NCBI GenBank assembly: GCA_030151505.1
Contig: JASLDQ010000166.1
Location: 1-6,571 of the forward strand
DNA from: Chromobacteriaceae bacterium
GTDB lineage: Bacteria; Pseudomonadota; Gammaproteobacteria; Burkholderiales; Aquaspirillaceae
DNA length: 6,571 nt
Direction: 5' to 3'
Shown here: in pieces, positions 5,574 through 6,571 of the stretch
Layout: each line of letters opens with the position of its first letter
Numbering within the stretch: position 1 is the first letter of the stretch
Program-made: the position numbers and the translations under genes
The notes under the pieces: generated by a model
Told to the model about the DNA's origin: nothing
Database searches by the model: none
Seen by the model: only the letters and a program-made list of their open reading frames with translations

Positions 5574-6571
5574 TCAGGCGTCGGTGGCGGCGGATGCCGT
5601 CTGCTCGCTGAACTCGATCGCCTTCACCAGCGCGCTGGCCAGTTCGGCCGGCTGAAGTCCCAGCTTGTCCAGCAAATGCGCGTCGTTGTACTCGCCGGTT
5701 TCGCTCATTTTCGCCAGGGCGAGCAATTCGCCCAATTCGCCTTCGTGCTCCAGCAACGCCAGCCGCAGCTCGTCCGACAGGTTGAGCTGTTCGACCACGT
5801 CCGGCATCGGCATGTCGAGCAGCGCGTCGAGCAACGACAGCATCCCGATCAGGTAGGCCCGATCGGCCAGTCCGGGGTCGGCGGGGGTATGCGCCTGCGC
5901 CAACTGTTCCAGCAGCGTACTGCGCTGAGTGGCCAGTGCCCGCAGCGGGCAGGGCTGCTCGGCGCCGGGCTTGTTTGCGTACAGCAGCAGCTGGAGCCAG
6001 CGTCCGATCTGCTTGCGTCCAAGCTGCATCACCGCCTGTTCCAGCGTGTCGATACGGACCCGGAGTCCGATGGAGGCGGAATTGACCAGTCGGAGCAAGC
6101 CGTACGACAGACCCGGGTCGAGCTTGATCGCCTCGATCAGCTCGGTGGTGTCGGCTTCGGCGATGATCAGGCCCATCAGGCGCAGGATCGCCATCTTGGA
6201 AGTCTGGGCGCGTTTGCCCACCAGCAGGTCGGGACGGGCGAAATAGTAGCCTTGATAGAGGGTGTAGCCCGCCTCTCGGCACAGGCGATATTCCGCTTCG
6301 GTTTCCACCTTTTCGGCCAGCATCGTGATCTTGCTGTTGCGAAAGCGCGCCCCCAGGGCCTGGACCTGATCGGGGCTCTGGCGAGTGATGTCCACCTTGA
6401 TCACGTCGATCAGCTCGAACACGGCCTCGAAGACCGGGGCGTAGACAAAGTCGTCGAGCGCGAGACTGTAGCCTGCCTGTTTCAAGGCCCGGCAACGCTG
6501 GATCACCTTTTCGTCGAACACCACATCCTCGGTGATCTCCAGCGTGACCCGCTCGCGCGGCAGCAGTTCCA
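5574..6571 (-). CDS. EAL-HDOD protein, intact-looking EAL motifs (5' end outside window)
   Basis: This is a partial gene: 331 residues are visible and the N-terminal portion (about 75 residues by comparison with the 401-aa neighbour, including the EAL-equivalent motif) lies beyond the window edge. The visible part opens ELLPRERVTLEITED, so the GTG at 6524 is internal and not a start. EAL-domain residues present, numbered from the first full codon, are the Glu of LEITE (14), the Asp pair of LALDDF (39-40), the Lys of IKVD (58), the Glu of AEKVET (86) and the Gln of YQGYYFARP (106). These match the metal- and substrate-binding positions of c-di-GMP phosphodiesterases, although the loop after DDF is VYAP, not GTG, as in YuxH-like proteins. 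The HDOD domain follows (about 127 to the end), with LDPGLSYGLLRLVNSA. The protein may hydrolyse or bind c-di-GMP. It is probably co-transcribed with the degenerate paralogue downstream. Confidence 0.88.
   Translation of the reverse strand, partial: ELLPRERVTLEITEDVVFDEKVIQRCRALKQAGYSLALDDFVYAPVFEAVFELIDVIKVDITRQSPDQVQALGARFRNSKITMLAEKVETEAEYRLCREAGYTLYQGYYFARPDLLVGKRAQTSKMAILRLMGLIIAEADTTELIEAIKLDPGLSYGLLRLVNSASIGLRVRIDTLEQAVMQLGRKQIGRWLQLLLYANKPGAEQPCPLRALATQRSTLLEQLAQAHTPADPGLADRAYLIGMLSLLDALLDMPMPDVVEQLNLSDELRLALLEHEGELGELLALAKMSETGEYNDAHLLDKLGLQPAELASALVKAIEFSEQTASAATDA

Noticed and set aside
4295..5611. A 438-codon plus-strand open frame opposite the EAL-HDOD gene.
   Set aside because: It is an antisense shadow; the opposite strand has unambiguous EAL and HDOD motifs and a good ribosome binding site.
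5461..6495. A 344-codon minus-strand open frame overlapping the upstream EAL-HDOD gene in another frame.
   Set aside because: It is Arg/Gly/Ala-rich with no domain; the other frame carries the conserved EAL-HDOD sequence.

Overview
The window is GC-rich chromosomal DNA. Its gene types and protein style suggest a motile, free-living proteobacterium, most likely a betaproteobacterium of the Chromobacteriaceae type. That placement is an impression from gene style and was not tested. I see no rRNA, tRNA, insertion sequence, phage gene or CRISPR array.

Layout: (1) Positions 5-1220 hold a minus-strand MFS exporter gene with an intrinsic terminator just past its stop. (2) A 101-bp divergent promoter region (1221-1321) carries a perfect 10+10 bp inverted repeat, the likely operator of the LysR-type regulator that follows on the plus strand (1322-2269). 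(3) After a short convergent gap comes a minus-strand gene (2352-3668) for a soluble chemoreceptor with two PAS domains and an MCP signalling domain, built like the biofilm dispersion protein BdlA. (4) A stretch of 587 bp (3669-4255) has no convincing gene but several short hairpins. (5) Two minus-strand genes follow in tandem, both encoding EAL-HDOD proteins. The upstream one (5574 to beyond 6571) is cut by the window edge and keeps the EAL catalytic residues that are visible. The downstream one (4256-5461) has lost most of them. A leader of 112 bp between the two contains a strong hairpin right next to the ribosome binding site of the second gene.

How the parts may fit: the LysR/MFS pair looks like a self-contained, ligand-induced efflux unit. 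The right half (PAS-MCP plus two EAL-HDOD proteins, all on the minus strand) looks like a signalling neighbourhood linking c-di-GMP, redox or ligand sensing to motility or biofilm behaviour. Only the two EAL-HDOD genes are close enough to be called a likely operon; a functional link to the MCP is inference. I did not find a clearly undescribed system. The most notable items are the conserved/degenerate EAL-HDOD pair with its structured leader and the operator palindrome.
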